NCBI GenBank assembly: GCA_937989765.1
Contig: CALKRZ010000188.1
Coordinates: 1 to 32,686, forward strand
Source of the DNA: an uncultured Clostridia bacterium
GTDB lineage: Bacteria > Bacillota > Clostridia > Lachnospirales > CALKRZ01
Direction: 5' to 3'
DNA: 32,686 nucleotides
The notes under the pieces were generated by a model that worked only from the letters and a program-made list of their open reading frames with translations, ran no database searches and was not told where the DNA came from. Of the stretch, positions 19,644 through 27,751 are shown in pieces. The stretch's first letter is position 1; every line of letters begins with the position of its first letter. A program made the position numbers and the translations under genes.

Positions 19644-20768
19644 ATGAGTAAGAATAGAGCAAGACCCTCTAGAGTGACTGCATTTCAACTATTTGCGATC
19701 ATCGTTCGAGGGGTGATTGGTGTAGGGATCTTAGGGCTTGCTAGGGTAGTCACAGAGGAAGCCAAGCAGGACGGATGGATTTCTATTTTGGGAGCAGGTG
19801 CTGTGTTGGCAGTAGGGATGGTGGCATTTACTGCACTATGCAACCGATATCCCCATAAGACGATCCTAGAAATAGTCGAGCATATACTGGGAAAGTGGAT
19901 AGGGAAATGCATGGGAATCTTATTTACAGGAAGCTTTGTATTTGGATCTGCTTTGCTAGTAAGATATTTTGCAGAAGTAATGGCTACATGGTTTCTTCAT
20001 GAGACTCCTTTTTGGGTTATTATGCTAACAGCCATGATGATGGTAGTCTATATCAGCCATAAGGGAATGTCTTGCCTTATTCGATTTAATGAGTTGATTT
20101 TCATGATTTTACTTCCAACAATCCTTGTGTTCTTCATCGGCATGCCTTATGTTCGGATGTTCAATATCATGCCCATAGGAGGAGCGGGGGCAGGTGCCAT
20201 GATCAAATCCATTAGGCCTGCTTTATTTGCTTTAGGGGGATATGAAGTACTGTTTTTTTTGAATCCTTATATCGATAGCAGAAAAAATGTAGGAAAAGCA
20301 TGTGTAGGAGCCGTAGCATTCATTACCTTTTTTTATAGTGCGATTGTATTCCTTCAGATAGGTTTTTTTGGTCATGAAGAGCTGCAGTTTCTAATATTTA
20401 CGGTCATGAAGTATTTGAGGAGTTTTGAAATTGGCGTATTTGGCAGATTGGATTTACTATTTATCTTTGTTTGGTCCTTTGTCATCATCAGCACGCTTAG
20501 TATCCATTATTTTTTGGTAGGGTTCACCATAGGAGAAACCTTTACTATACCAGATCAAAAAAGAAAAATGCTGTATATCATCCTAGCGCCTGTAATGGTA
20601 GGACTCGCCTATATACCGCCAGATGTTCAGATGGTAGTAGAATTTGCAGGCATTTTAGGAGTAGTTAAATTCATACTGTGGTTTATTGCTCCTTTGATAC
20701 TTTTTGTACTATCTTTACTTTTGGAAAGAAAAGGTGATACGAGTGAAGCACCTAAGGATTTTATGTAG
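19644..20768 (+). CDS. Spore germination permease, GerB family (copy 2)
   Basis: Clear paralog of 17404..18513 ('VTAFQLFAIIVRGVIGVGILGLARVVTEEAKQDGWISILGAG'); start at ATG 19644 rather than 19605. Confidence 0.94.
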   Translation: MSKNRARPSRVTAFQLFAIIVRGVIGVGILGLARVVTEEAKQDGWISILGAGAVLAVGMVAFTALCNRYPHKTILEIVEHILGKWIGKCMGILFTGSFVFGSALLVRYFAEVMATWFLHETPFWVIMLTAMMMVVYISHKGMSCLIRFNELIFMILLPTILVFFIGMPYVRMFNIMPIGGAGAGAMIKSIRPALFALGGYEVLFFLNPYIDSRKNVGKACVGAVAFITFFYSAIVFLQIGFFGHEELQFLIFTVMKYLRSFEIGVFGRLDLLFIFVWSFVIISTLSIHYFLVGFTIGETFTIPDQKRKMLYIILAPVMVGLAYIPPDVQMVVEFAGILGVVKFILWFIAPLILFVLSLLLERKGDTSEAPKDFM

Positions 20769-21912
20769 AAATATATCTAGGTTTTTGAGTATCATGGGGA
20801 TTGTAGTACTGCTGACGGGTTGTTGGGATGCAGAAGAAGTGGACGATATTTTTTTGCCTTTTGCTATAGCGGTGGATTCTTACGAATCTGTAGGAGATAT
20901 CAAAGTCAGTATACTAGCCCCTTCTTTTTCTCGTAAGATACAGGATGAAGTAGTAGTACTAAAAGGAACAGGTCGATCGATCATAGAAGCCAAACAAAAT
21001 ATGCAGATCAAGGTGCATAAAGAAATTAATATAGGTCATGTACAAGTACTGCTGCTGTCGAAACAGCTAGCACAAGAGCAGCGTATTAGCCCTTTTTTGA
21101 AGAGTTTGAGTCGAAATCCTCGGATTAAGGAATACTTAAATATATTCATCATGGATGGTAATGCAGAAGAGGCTTTTGATCTGCGGCTTCAGTCTACGCC
21201 TTTTCCTTCCGAGATCATGAATACGGGAGCCAAACTTAATTATCCCGATATGCGATCTCCGTCTAGAACATTACGAACTTTTTTGAATGATTTGAAACAG
21301 GAAGGCATTGAACCTAGTATACCTTATCTAGAACTAGAACGAGCAGAAGGAAAACCTATCGGTGTGATCATGGAAAAGATCGCTGTATTTCAAGATGACC
21401 GTATAGTAGGGATTTTGGGCAAAAGAGAATCGATGGGGTATATGGTCATGATGGGAGCCGCCAAGCAAAAGCAGATTACGATGGATCATGTGGGGTTTAA
21501 CGAAAAGGATAAAGAAGCGACTCCTCAAGGAGGCTTTGCAAGTTTTAATATTTTTCGTGCGGATAGTCGGATCAAGCCCTATATACTAGAAGATGAACCA
21601 TATTTTACGGTATACGTTAACGTAGTGGGAGAAATCACAGAGCATAAACCGATAGTCCAAGCAAAGTTGTTAGAAGAAGGACATATTGAAATGATGGAAA
21701 AAGAATTTGCCCAAGAGTTTAAAAAATTAATAGAAGAAAGCCTGCAGCAGATTCAAAAAGAGTATGAAAGTGATATCGTAGGATTTGGAAGAACGCTACG
21801 AGCCTACTATCCTAAGTATTTTTCAGAAGAAGAGTGGAAAAAGCAGTTTAAGGATGTTAAAATTAAGGTTAAGGTGAATGTAAAGATCAGAAGCATAGGG
21901 GTAGCCCTGTAA
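20743..21912 (+). CDS. Spore germination lipoprotein, Ger(x)C family (copy 2)
   Basis: Lipobox 'VLLTGCWDAEEVDD'; paralog of 18497..19621; likely GTG start at 20743 preceded by 'aaaggtg'. Confidence 0.93.
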   Translation: MKHLRILCRNISRFLSIMGIVVLLTGCWDAEEVDDIFLPFAIAVDSYESVGDIKVSILAPSFSRKIQDEVVVLKGTGRSIIEAKQNMQIKVHKEINIGHVQVLLLSKQLAQEQRISPFLKSLSRNPRIKEYLNIFIMDGNAEEAFDLRLQSTPFPSEIMNTGAKLNYPDMRSPSRTLRTFLNDLKQEGIEPSIPYLELERAEGKPIGVIMEKIAVFQDDRIVGILGKRESMGYMVMMGAAKQKQITMDHVGFNEKDKEATPQGGFASFNIFRADSRIKPYILEDEPYFTVYVNVVGEITEHKPIVQAKLLEEGHIEMMEKEFAQEFKKLIEESLQQIQKEYESDIVGFGRTLRAYYPKYFSEEEWKKQFKDVKIKVKVNVKIRSIGVAL

Positions 21913-21955
21913 ACATAGGAAAAACAGATCCAACGATAGATAGTAACGGGGAGGT

Positions 21956-22849
21956 ATGGCAGTGAATGATCAAGAGCGGATGGCGGTAGGAGAAAAAGTG
22001 ACCAAGGTGATCATCGGAGCCAATCTAGGGCTAGCGGCGTTAAAGCTTCTGGCAGGTTTTTTCGGCAGAAGTAATGCCATGATCGCAGATGGCGTGAATT
22101 CTACGGCGGATGTACTTACTACGGCAGCTGTGATGATGGGACTTCGTTTGTCCAACAAGCCAGAGGATGAAAGTCATCCCTATGGTCATGAAAAGATAGA
22201 GCCAGTGGTAGCTAAGCTATTGGCGATTGTATTATTTGGGACAGCACTACTGATCGGATATAATGCAGTACAGCTTATTAGGCGAGGAGGCTATGAAACG
22301 CCACGGGGCATCGCCATCTATGCGGCGGTTGTGTCGCTTGGGATCAAAGAGTGGATGTATCGGTATACCGTAAAAGGAGCAAGAAAGATCAATAGTGCGG
22401 CCCTCATGGCGGATGCATGGAACCATCGGACGGACAGTTTTTCTTCAGTGGGTACGCTTGTGGGGATTGTAGGTGCTAGAATGGGATTTCCCATACTAGA
22501 TCCTCTGGCAGCCATCCTAGTAGCCATCCTTATCATGAAAGTAGCCCTCGATATCTATATGGAATCCATCCATCAGCTCATGGATCGAGCGGCGGATAAA
22601 ATAACAGTGGAGAAGATCGAGAAGCTGATCTTAGAAGTACAAGGTGTATGCTGTATCGATCTCCTAAAGACCCGCATCCATGTTAGCAAACTATATGTAG
22701 ATGTAGAAATCGGAGTCGATGAAAACCTCACGGTAAAAGCTGCCCATGAGATTGCAGAAGCAGTTCATGATCATATAGAAGCCAAGGAAGAACGGGTAAA
22801 GCACTGTATGGTTCATGTGAATCCACATAAACTAGTTTCCAGTAAATGA
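21956..22849 (+). CDS. Cation diffusion facilitator transporter (paralog 1)
   Basis: 'NAMIADGVNSTADVLTTAAVMMGLRLSNKPEDESHPYGHEKIEPVVA', 'ALMADAWNHRTDSFSSVGTLVGI', C-terminal cytoplasmic domain. Confidence 0.94.
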   Translation: MAVNDQERMAVGEKVTKVIIGANLGLAALKLLAGFFGRSNAMIADGVNSTADVLTTAAVMMGLRLSNKPEDESHPYGHEKIEPVVAKLLAIVLFGTALLIGYNAVQLIRRGGYETPRGIAIYAAVVSLGIKEWMYRYTVKGARKINSAALMADAWNHRTDSFSSVGTLVGIVGARMGFPILDPLAAILVAILIMKVALDIYMESIHQLMDRAADKITVEKIEKLILEVQGVCCIDLLKTRIHVSKLYVDVEIGVDENLTVKAAHEIAEAVHDHIEAKEERVKHCMVHVNPHKLVSSK

Positions 22850-22883
22850 GTGAACCCCACCTGATCTTGAGGTGGGGTTCACT
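22849..22883. terminator. Bidirectional terminator
   Basis: agtgaaccccacct gatcttg aggtggggttcact, perfect 14-bp arms. Confidence 0.8.
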
Positions 22884-22902
22884 ACATGATGCATGTAAAT
22901 GA

Positions 22903-23380
22903 CTAGGCAGACAAAGACGCTACAAATTTTTGAATTTTTTCTGGAGGTAGATCGGAATAGTTTTTGCCTCCCATGACGACTTTGGTGATGAGACGATCTA
23001 CAAATCCCATGCGTGCCGAAATCACCTCTGAACCGAGGACATCCTTCACAGTAGCATGAGCATACAGTTCAGCAGGAAAGGCACTTTCCAGTTGCTTAAA
23101 CTTAGTATCATTCTCAGGAGAAGCGGCGCATATAAATAACCCAATACGCTTCTTCAATAGAGTAGGAAGATGGGTAGCGCCGTATTCGAGCATCTTTTTT
23201 TGGATGCTACCCATATAGATAGAGCCACCCAAAATTACCGTATCGTATGCATCCAAATTGGGTGCATTTTGTTTCATCAAATTAACTAAGGTAACATCTC
23301 CATCGAGGGTAGATTTCATCATAGTAGCTACCTTTTCTACGCTACCGTATTTCGTTGTATAAATGAGTATAGTTTTCATA
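22903..23380 (-). CDS. Flavodoxin-domain protein (HemG/flavodoxin_5-like)
   Basis: 'MKTILIYTTKYGSVEKVATMM...YDTVILGGSIYMGSIQKKMLEYGATHLPTLLKKRIGLFICA'; start trimmed from 23424. Confidence 0.85.
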
Positions 23381-23600
23381 AATTCATCTCCTATTGATAC
23401 GATTCTGTACTTAGTATATACCATTTTAGGTAGACAGACAATGGATTTTTCCTAGAAAGGATTATACATATAGGGAATTAATATCAAAAAAAAATACAGC
23501 TCATTATCAAATGATAATAAATATTACACTGAAAAACATTGTAAAATAAGCATTTATCCTATATAATCTGCATATAGTAAATTATCAATTACAAAGTGGA

Positions 23601-24515
23601 GTGAAAAGGATGAATGATGAACAGCGATATCAACTGGGCAATCATATATCAAAAGTAACGATAGGAGTGAATGTAGGACTTTCGGTAGTCAAGCTATTGG
23701 CAGGAGTGATCGGGAGAAGTGGTGCCATGATAGCCGATGGTGTCCATTCTTTATCAGATGTACTCAGTACAATGGCAGTGATGATCGGATTACGGATGGC
23801 GAAAAAGCCAGCCGATGCAGACCATCCTTACGGCCATGAAAAAATGGAATCGGTAGCAACAATACTTCTAGCAACACTCCTTCTCTTTACAGCAGGTGGG
23901 ATCGCTTATAGCGGATTTATGAATATAATAAAAGGAAGTACATCTGTGCCTGGGCGTATTGCTGTCTATGCTGCGTTGAGTTCTATTGGAGTGAAAGAAT
24001 GGATGTATCACTATACCATCAAAGGAGCCAAAAAAATAAATAGTACAGCGCTTCAGGCAGATGCTTGGCATCACAGGTCAGATGCATTTTCTTCCATTGG
24101 TTCATTGGTAGGAATTATAGGTGCTAGACTGGGATTTAGTATATTAGATCCCTTGGCAGCATTGGTTATCTCTGTTTTGATAGGAAAAGTAGCCGTAGAG
24201 ATTTATATACAAGCTGTACGGCAAATGTTAGATGAATCTGCGGATGAAGAAACCCTCCAAAAGCTTCAAGAACATATTTTATCCATCCGAGGAGTGCTTC
24301 AGATCGATGAGTTAAAGACCCGTATCCATGCCAATAAGGTATATGTGGATGTGGAAATAGCAGTCGATCAAGAGCTCACTATTTGCCAAGCGCATAAGAT
24401 TGCAGAAAAAGTCCATGACACGATAGAACAAAAGGAAGAAAAAGTGAAGCACTGTATGGTTCATGTGAACCCTTGCGAAACAAAACAAACACAAAAAACT
24501 CTATCCGGAGTATAG
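23601..24515 (+). CDS. Cation diffusion facilitator transporter (paralog 2)
   Basis: Strongly similar to 21956..22849; 'GAMIADGVHSLSDVLSTMAVMIGLRMAKKPADADHPYGHEKME', 'QADAWHHRSDAFSSIG'. Confidence 0.94.
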   Translation: MKRMNDEQRYQLGNHISKVTIGVNVGLSVVKLLAGVIGRSGAMIADGVHSLSDVLSTMAVMIGLRMAKKPADADHPYGHEKMESVATILLATLLLFTAGGIAYSGFMNIIKGSTSVPGRIAVYAALSSIGVKEWMYHYTIKGAKKINSTALQADAWHHRSDAFSSIGSLVGIIGARLGFSILDPLAALVISVLIGKVAVEIYIQAVRQMLDESADEETLQKLQEHILSIRGVLQIDELKTRIHANKVYVDVEIAVDQELTICQAHKIAEKVHDTIEQKEEKVKHCMVHVNPCETKQTQKTLSGV

Positions 24516-24530
24516 GATAGAGTTTTTTTT
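24493..24530. terminator. Terminator after CDF paralog 2
   Basis: actctatcc...ggatagagttttttt. Confidence 0.85.
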
Positions 24531-25196
24531 CTAGTATAGCATCCGAGCCAAAGGCCCTTTTTCATTTAGATAAGGCTGTAGTTCATATACGGAAATAGGG
24601 AAATAGGGAAAGCCAAATGCGTAGGGGGTAATTTCATAGAGTTGGAAATATAGAACAAGTGATTTATCAGCAATATAAAAATCTTGATCTGGACGAATAC
24701 GATTAAATTCGCCTAGGAGATAAATATTGCGTTCCTTGATCTTGCGCTGTACAATGTCTGATAAGATCTGTACATAATCAACCCCAGGTTTAAAAAGTTG
24801 CTCCAGTGTAAGGATGTTACCCGTCTGTATATCCATCGTCAAAGAACGGATAAGCCGCAGTCCGTGGGCGCCCCCTGCATAGGCATCTAGGATCAAAGAC
24901 AGACTGAGAATCCCCTTTTCATTCGTCTTGATTTCAAAAGAACCATCTAGATCAGTTTTAGGATTTTCATAATACCCTTGTTCTCTGATCATAGTATTGA
25001 GCACATTCATGATCGCTGTATTTATACGCTCCTGTGCAGAAGGATTTTCAAGCCCTGTTATGACAGGATAGGTAATATCCAAGCGAGGACGATTCATCCT
25101 CCTAGTATTAATCTGTACGGGCAGTTGTACGCCATATACACTCACAGGTATCCATCTCCTTACATACATAAAAGTAGACATGCAAAAAACATGCAA
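24531..25196 (-). CDS. DUF3298/RsiV-like protein
   Basis: 'YPVITGLENPSAQERINTAIMNVL...LDAYAGGAHGLRLIRSLTMDIQTGNILTLEQLFKPGVDYVQILSDIVQRKIKER...DQDFYIADKSLVLYFQLYEITPYAFGFPYFPI' fits the DUF3298 pattern. Confidence 0.85.
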   Translation of the reverse strand: MHVFCMSTFMYVRRWIPVSVYGVQLPVQINTRRMNRPRLDITYPVITGLENPSAQERINTAIMNVLNTMIREQGYYENPKTDLDGSFEIKTNEKGILSLSLILDAYAGGAHGLRLIRSLTMDIQTGNILTLEQLFKPGVDYVQILSDIVQRKIKERNIYLLGEFNRIRPDQDFYIADKSLVLYFQLYEITPYAFGFPYFPISVYELQPYLNEKGPLARMLY

Positions 25197-25298
25197 AAGG
25201 ATTATTCTGCCACATGCGCTGTTATTTTGTTTGCATGCCCTATATCCATATATAGTATTCGGGTATAGGATATTATGTTCGTTGTCATTTGCGTATTT

Positions 25299-25427
25299 CT
25301 AAAGAATAGAGTGTGAGCCAAGTTTTTTTAAAAGAAATGCCTCTTTATGCAGAATAAAAAAGTTTGTAAAACTTTCAAATGTAAATTCATCTAAAGAATC
25401 TATGTCATCTGATATTAATTTAACCAT
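25299..25427 (-). CDS. Possible small ORF or gene remnant (MVKLISDDIDSLDEFTFESFTNFFILHKEAFLLKKLGSHSIL)
   Basis: Manual reverse translation, 42 aa; protein-like composition but no clear RBS; its frame is open back to the stop of the Cys-rich ORF at 25530. Confidence 0.3.
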   Translation of the reverse strand: MVKLISDDIDSLDEFTFESFTNFFILHKEAFLLKKLGSHSIL

Positions 25428-25439
25428 ACGACATAAGTC

Positions 25440-25535
25440 TCCCACTTCTATAAGTGAGGGATAAACTTCCAAGATCCGTGGGAGTTCAAGCTCCGACGGA
25501 TGGTTAATAAACTGTAGCGTAGAGGAGGTTTATTC
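25440..25535. other. Run of hairpins resembling an orphan IS200/IS605-type end or structured RNA
   Basis: tcccacttctataagtgaggga; atccgtgggagttcaagctccgacggat; aataaac...gtttatt. Confidence 0.3.
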
Positions 25536-25673
25536 CCTTTGACAAAAGCATGAAGGTATTTCACCATACTTTAAATTCTTTTTTATACAAGGATCGCAAC
25601 CATCTGAATGGGTGCTAGGATGATTTTTACATTGGTGTTCAGGACAATTACAAAAATGATGATTTTCAGACAT
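25530..25673 (-). CDS. Small Cys/His-rich protein (47 aa), possible metal-binding
   Basis: Manual translation MSENHHFCNCPEHQCKNHPSTHSDGCDPCIKKNLKYGEIPSCFCQRE*; RBS AAAGGAG about 9 nt upstream of ATG; absent from the supplied ORF track. Confidence 0.7.
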   Translation of the reverse strand: MSENHHFCNCPEHQCKNHPSTHSDGCDPCIKKNLKYGEIPSCFCQRE

Positions 25674-25737
25674 AAGAACAACTCCTTTGAGGTATATGTG
25701 ATTTTGTAAGTTATAAAAAAGTAGATCAAAGCGTTAT

Positions 25738-25905
25738 TTAGGAAATGAGATCAACGATAGATGCTATAAACCATAAAAATATGATAAATAGGAGCATATT
25801 GCCTGCAAGTTTAAAAATACGATATTGCTTAGGGTGATTTATTATGAAACCAAAGCAGAATAAAATAATAAGTAAAATAACTAATGGAATCAAATCAGAA
25901 AGCAT
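25738..25905 (-). CDS. Small hydrophobic membrane protein (55 aa)
   Basis: Manual translation MLSDLIPLVILLIILFCFGFIINHPKQYRIFKLAGNMLLFIIFLWFIASIVDLIS*; GGAGG RBS 7 nt upstream; two hydrophobic segments. Confidence 0.6.
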   Translation of the reverse strand: MLSDLIPLVILLIILFCFGFIINHPKQYRIFKLAGNMLLFIIFLWFIASIVDLIS

Positions 25906-26074
25906 ATAAATTACCTCCGTACCAAATATAAGATAAATAAGTAAATGACTAAGAGATAAAGTAAGCTACTTCTTTTTTTAGCTAAACAAAAATAAGGAAA
26001 AAACCATTCTAGCAACTGTATGAGAATTATATCATAGTGTGACATACAAAAATATAAAAATGATGTACTAAAAG

Positions 26075-26113
26075 TTGTGTGGATCAAGAGCATAGTGATA
26101 TTGATCCACACAA
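26075..26113. repeat. Perfect 13-bp inverted repeat, 13-bp spacer
   Basis: ttgtgtggatcaa (26075-26087), ttgatccacacaa (26101-26113). Confidence 0.75.
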
Positions 26114-26216
26114 GGGTAAAAGAAGTGCTTGTATAATAGATAGTAAGATAGCTAAGGAGTGTACCATACCTTGACGGTAGGTATAAAAAAAGATACAATA
26201 ATATAAATACTAATAA

Positions 26217-26360
26217 TTTTTCGGTGTTAGGGAAAGTGGTGAAATTCCACTACAGTCCCCGCTACTGTCAGTACGGACAAAGGCCTACGAATGATCCACT
26301 GAGCATATGCTTGGGAAGGAAGGCACTAGGAGGAAGTACAAGTCAGGATACCTGCCCGAA
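26217..26360 (+). ncRNA. Cobalamin riboswitch aptamer
   Basis: 'ggtgttagggaaagtggtgaaattccactacagtccccgctactgt...gcttgggaaggaaggcactaggaggaagtacaagtcaggatacctgccc', the conserved B12-box layout. Confidence 0.92.
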
Positions 26361-26363
26361 TTT

Positions 26364-26493
26364 AAGGCAACTTCAAAAAAAACTTTGCAATCTGCTGGTC
26401 TATTTTGCGTCATACTTCGTCAGCGGAACCTGCTTTCTTGTCTGACACAAAATATCCTCAGCATCTTTGCAAAGTTTTTTCTTTCATTTGCCT
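26364..26493. repeat. Palindromic repeat element B, copy 1 (between aptamer and terminator)
   Basis: aaggcaacttcaaaaaaaactttgcaatctgctggtctattttg...caaaatatcctcagcatctttgcaaagttttttctttcatttgcct; shares both ends with 28048-28190. Confidence 0.75.
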
Positions 26494-26542
26494 AGATTTC
26501 TGCCCCTCGGAGGAAAGGTGCAGAGGTTTTTTCATGGTGTAT

Positions 26543-26580
26543 AAAACCCACATGGAGCTACCTCTGTGTGGGTTTTTTTG
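26543..26580 (+). terminator. Rho-independent terminator, probable riboswitch expression platform
   Basis: aaaacccaca tggagctacctc tgtgtgggttttttt; preceded by a smaller hairpin tctgcccct...aggtgcaga plus T run (26499-26532). Confidence 0.75.
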
Positions 26581-26627
26581 TATGTATTCTATGCAAAATG
26601 TTTAGAAACTAAACACTACTCACAGGC

Positions 26628-26823
26628 TGTGGATAAAACTGTGGATAATAATTCGTGAGAATTGTGAATGAAAAATAAAATGAGCAGCAAAAAAAATAGG
26701 GAAAGAGGGACAAGGCTAGGATAGTGGATATGTGGGTTGTTTTGTGGATAACTATGGGGAAAGTGATAAGAATTGTGGATGGAGTGGAAAAAAACATGAA
26801 AACAGTGAAAATGCTGTGGATAA
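26628..26823 (-). promoter_or_regulatory. Cluster of four consensus DnaA boxes (TGTGGATAA, reverse complement of TTATCCACA)
   Basis: Exact matches at 26628-26636, 26640-26648, 26743-26751, 26815-26823, all in the same orientation. Confidence 0.6.
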
Positions 26824-27740
26824 TGATATGTTTTATACTTGTAGGCTGTCAAAATCCTGACCACGGAGTGATCCAAAAAGGGAAACTCTTGATTACACAG
26901 GATTTTGGAGGACAGCCACTAGAAAACATAGAAGTAGAATTTGCCAAAGGAGATAGTGTCCTAGAAATAGTACAGCAGTATGCGCAAGTAGAAACCGCGT
27001 ATGATGGAGGATTTGTCAACAGTATCAATGGCATAGGTTCGCTCTATACGCACCAACAGCAAAAGGATAAAAAAGATTGGTTTTATTATATCAATGGCAT
27101 TCAAGGTCATATTGGTTCTGATGACTATCTACCACAGTCAGGAGATGTACTGTGGTGGGATTACCGTAGTTGGGAAGGGGAAGTCATGGCGCAAGCCGTG
27201 ATCGGTGCATATCCACAACCTTTTGTAGGGGGGTATCATAACAAAAACAATCCCACAGTGATACTGTATTCCACAGGGAGAAAAGATACCGCGCAAGAAC
27301 TCATCCACAGCCTGAAGAAGCAGGGCGTACAGCAAATAGATGCGAAACCCCTAGACGGACAATATATCGCCAAAAAGAAGAACAAATTGATCATCCTAGG
27401 CACGTGGGAAGAACTAATGCAGATAAAAGAACTACAAGACATCTATGCACATAGTAGACAGACAGGATTGTTTTTTCAGGTAGAAAAAGATCATATAGTT
27501 GCCTTAGACGCCACAAGACAGTCAATGGGTAAATATCCAAAGGCTGGGATCATCGCTGCCACAGCCACAGGTTTTGGAGATCCCCACCCGATCTGGTTCA
27601 TTACTGGAATAGATGAAGAAAGTGTACGCGCTGCCTTAGATATTCTTCTGGATCAGCCAGAAGTCCTCCAAGGTAAAACAGGTGTATTGATACAAGGAGA
27701 GGAGATCATCCCAATTCCTATTCCCATCAAAGAGCCGTAG
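26796..27740 (+). CDS. DUF4430-domain lipoprotein (transcobalamin/intrinsic-factor C-terminal-like fold)
   Basis: Lipobox 'MICFILVGCQNP'; 'GKLLITQDFGGQPLENIEVEFAKGDSVLEIVQQYAQVETAYDGGFVNSINGIGSLYTHQQQKDKKDWFYYINGIQGHIGSDDYLPQSGDVLWWDYRSWEG' is DUF4430-like; start chosen at MKTVKML rather than 26724. Confidence 0.85.
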   Translation: MKTVKMLWIMICFILVGCQNPDHGVIQKGKLLITQDFGGQPLENIEVEFAKGDSVLEIVQQYAQVETAYDGGFVNSINGIGSLYTHQQQKDKKDWFYYINGIQGHIGSDDYLPQSGDVLWWDYRSWEGEVMAQAVIGAYPQPFVGGYHNKNNPTVILYSTGRKDTAQELIHSLKKQGVQQIDAKPLDGQYIAKKKNKLIILGTWEELMQIKELQDIYAHSRQTGLFFQVEKDHIVALDATRQSMGKYPKAGIIAATATGFGDPHPIWFITGIDEESVRAALDILLDQPEVLQGKTGVLIQGEEIIPIPIPIKEP

Positions 27741-27751
27741 TGTCGTATATA

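Noticed and set aside
25911-26198. 95-aa hydrophobic ORF on the minus strand
   Set aside because: No RBS, AT-rich sequence, and contains the 13-bp inverted repeat; could be real but not supportable.
26224-26605. ORFs 26224-26445, 26307-26495, 26405-26605
   Set aside because: Overlap the cobalamin riboswitch, repeat B and the terminator; non-coding RNA region.
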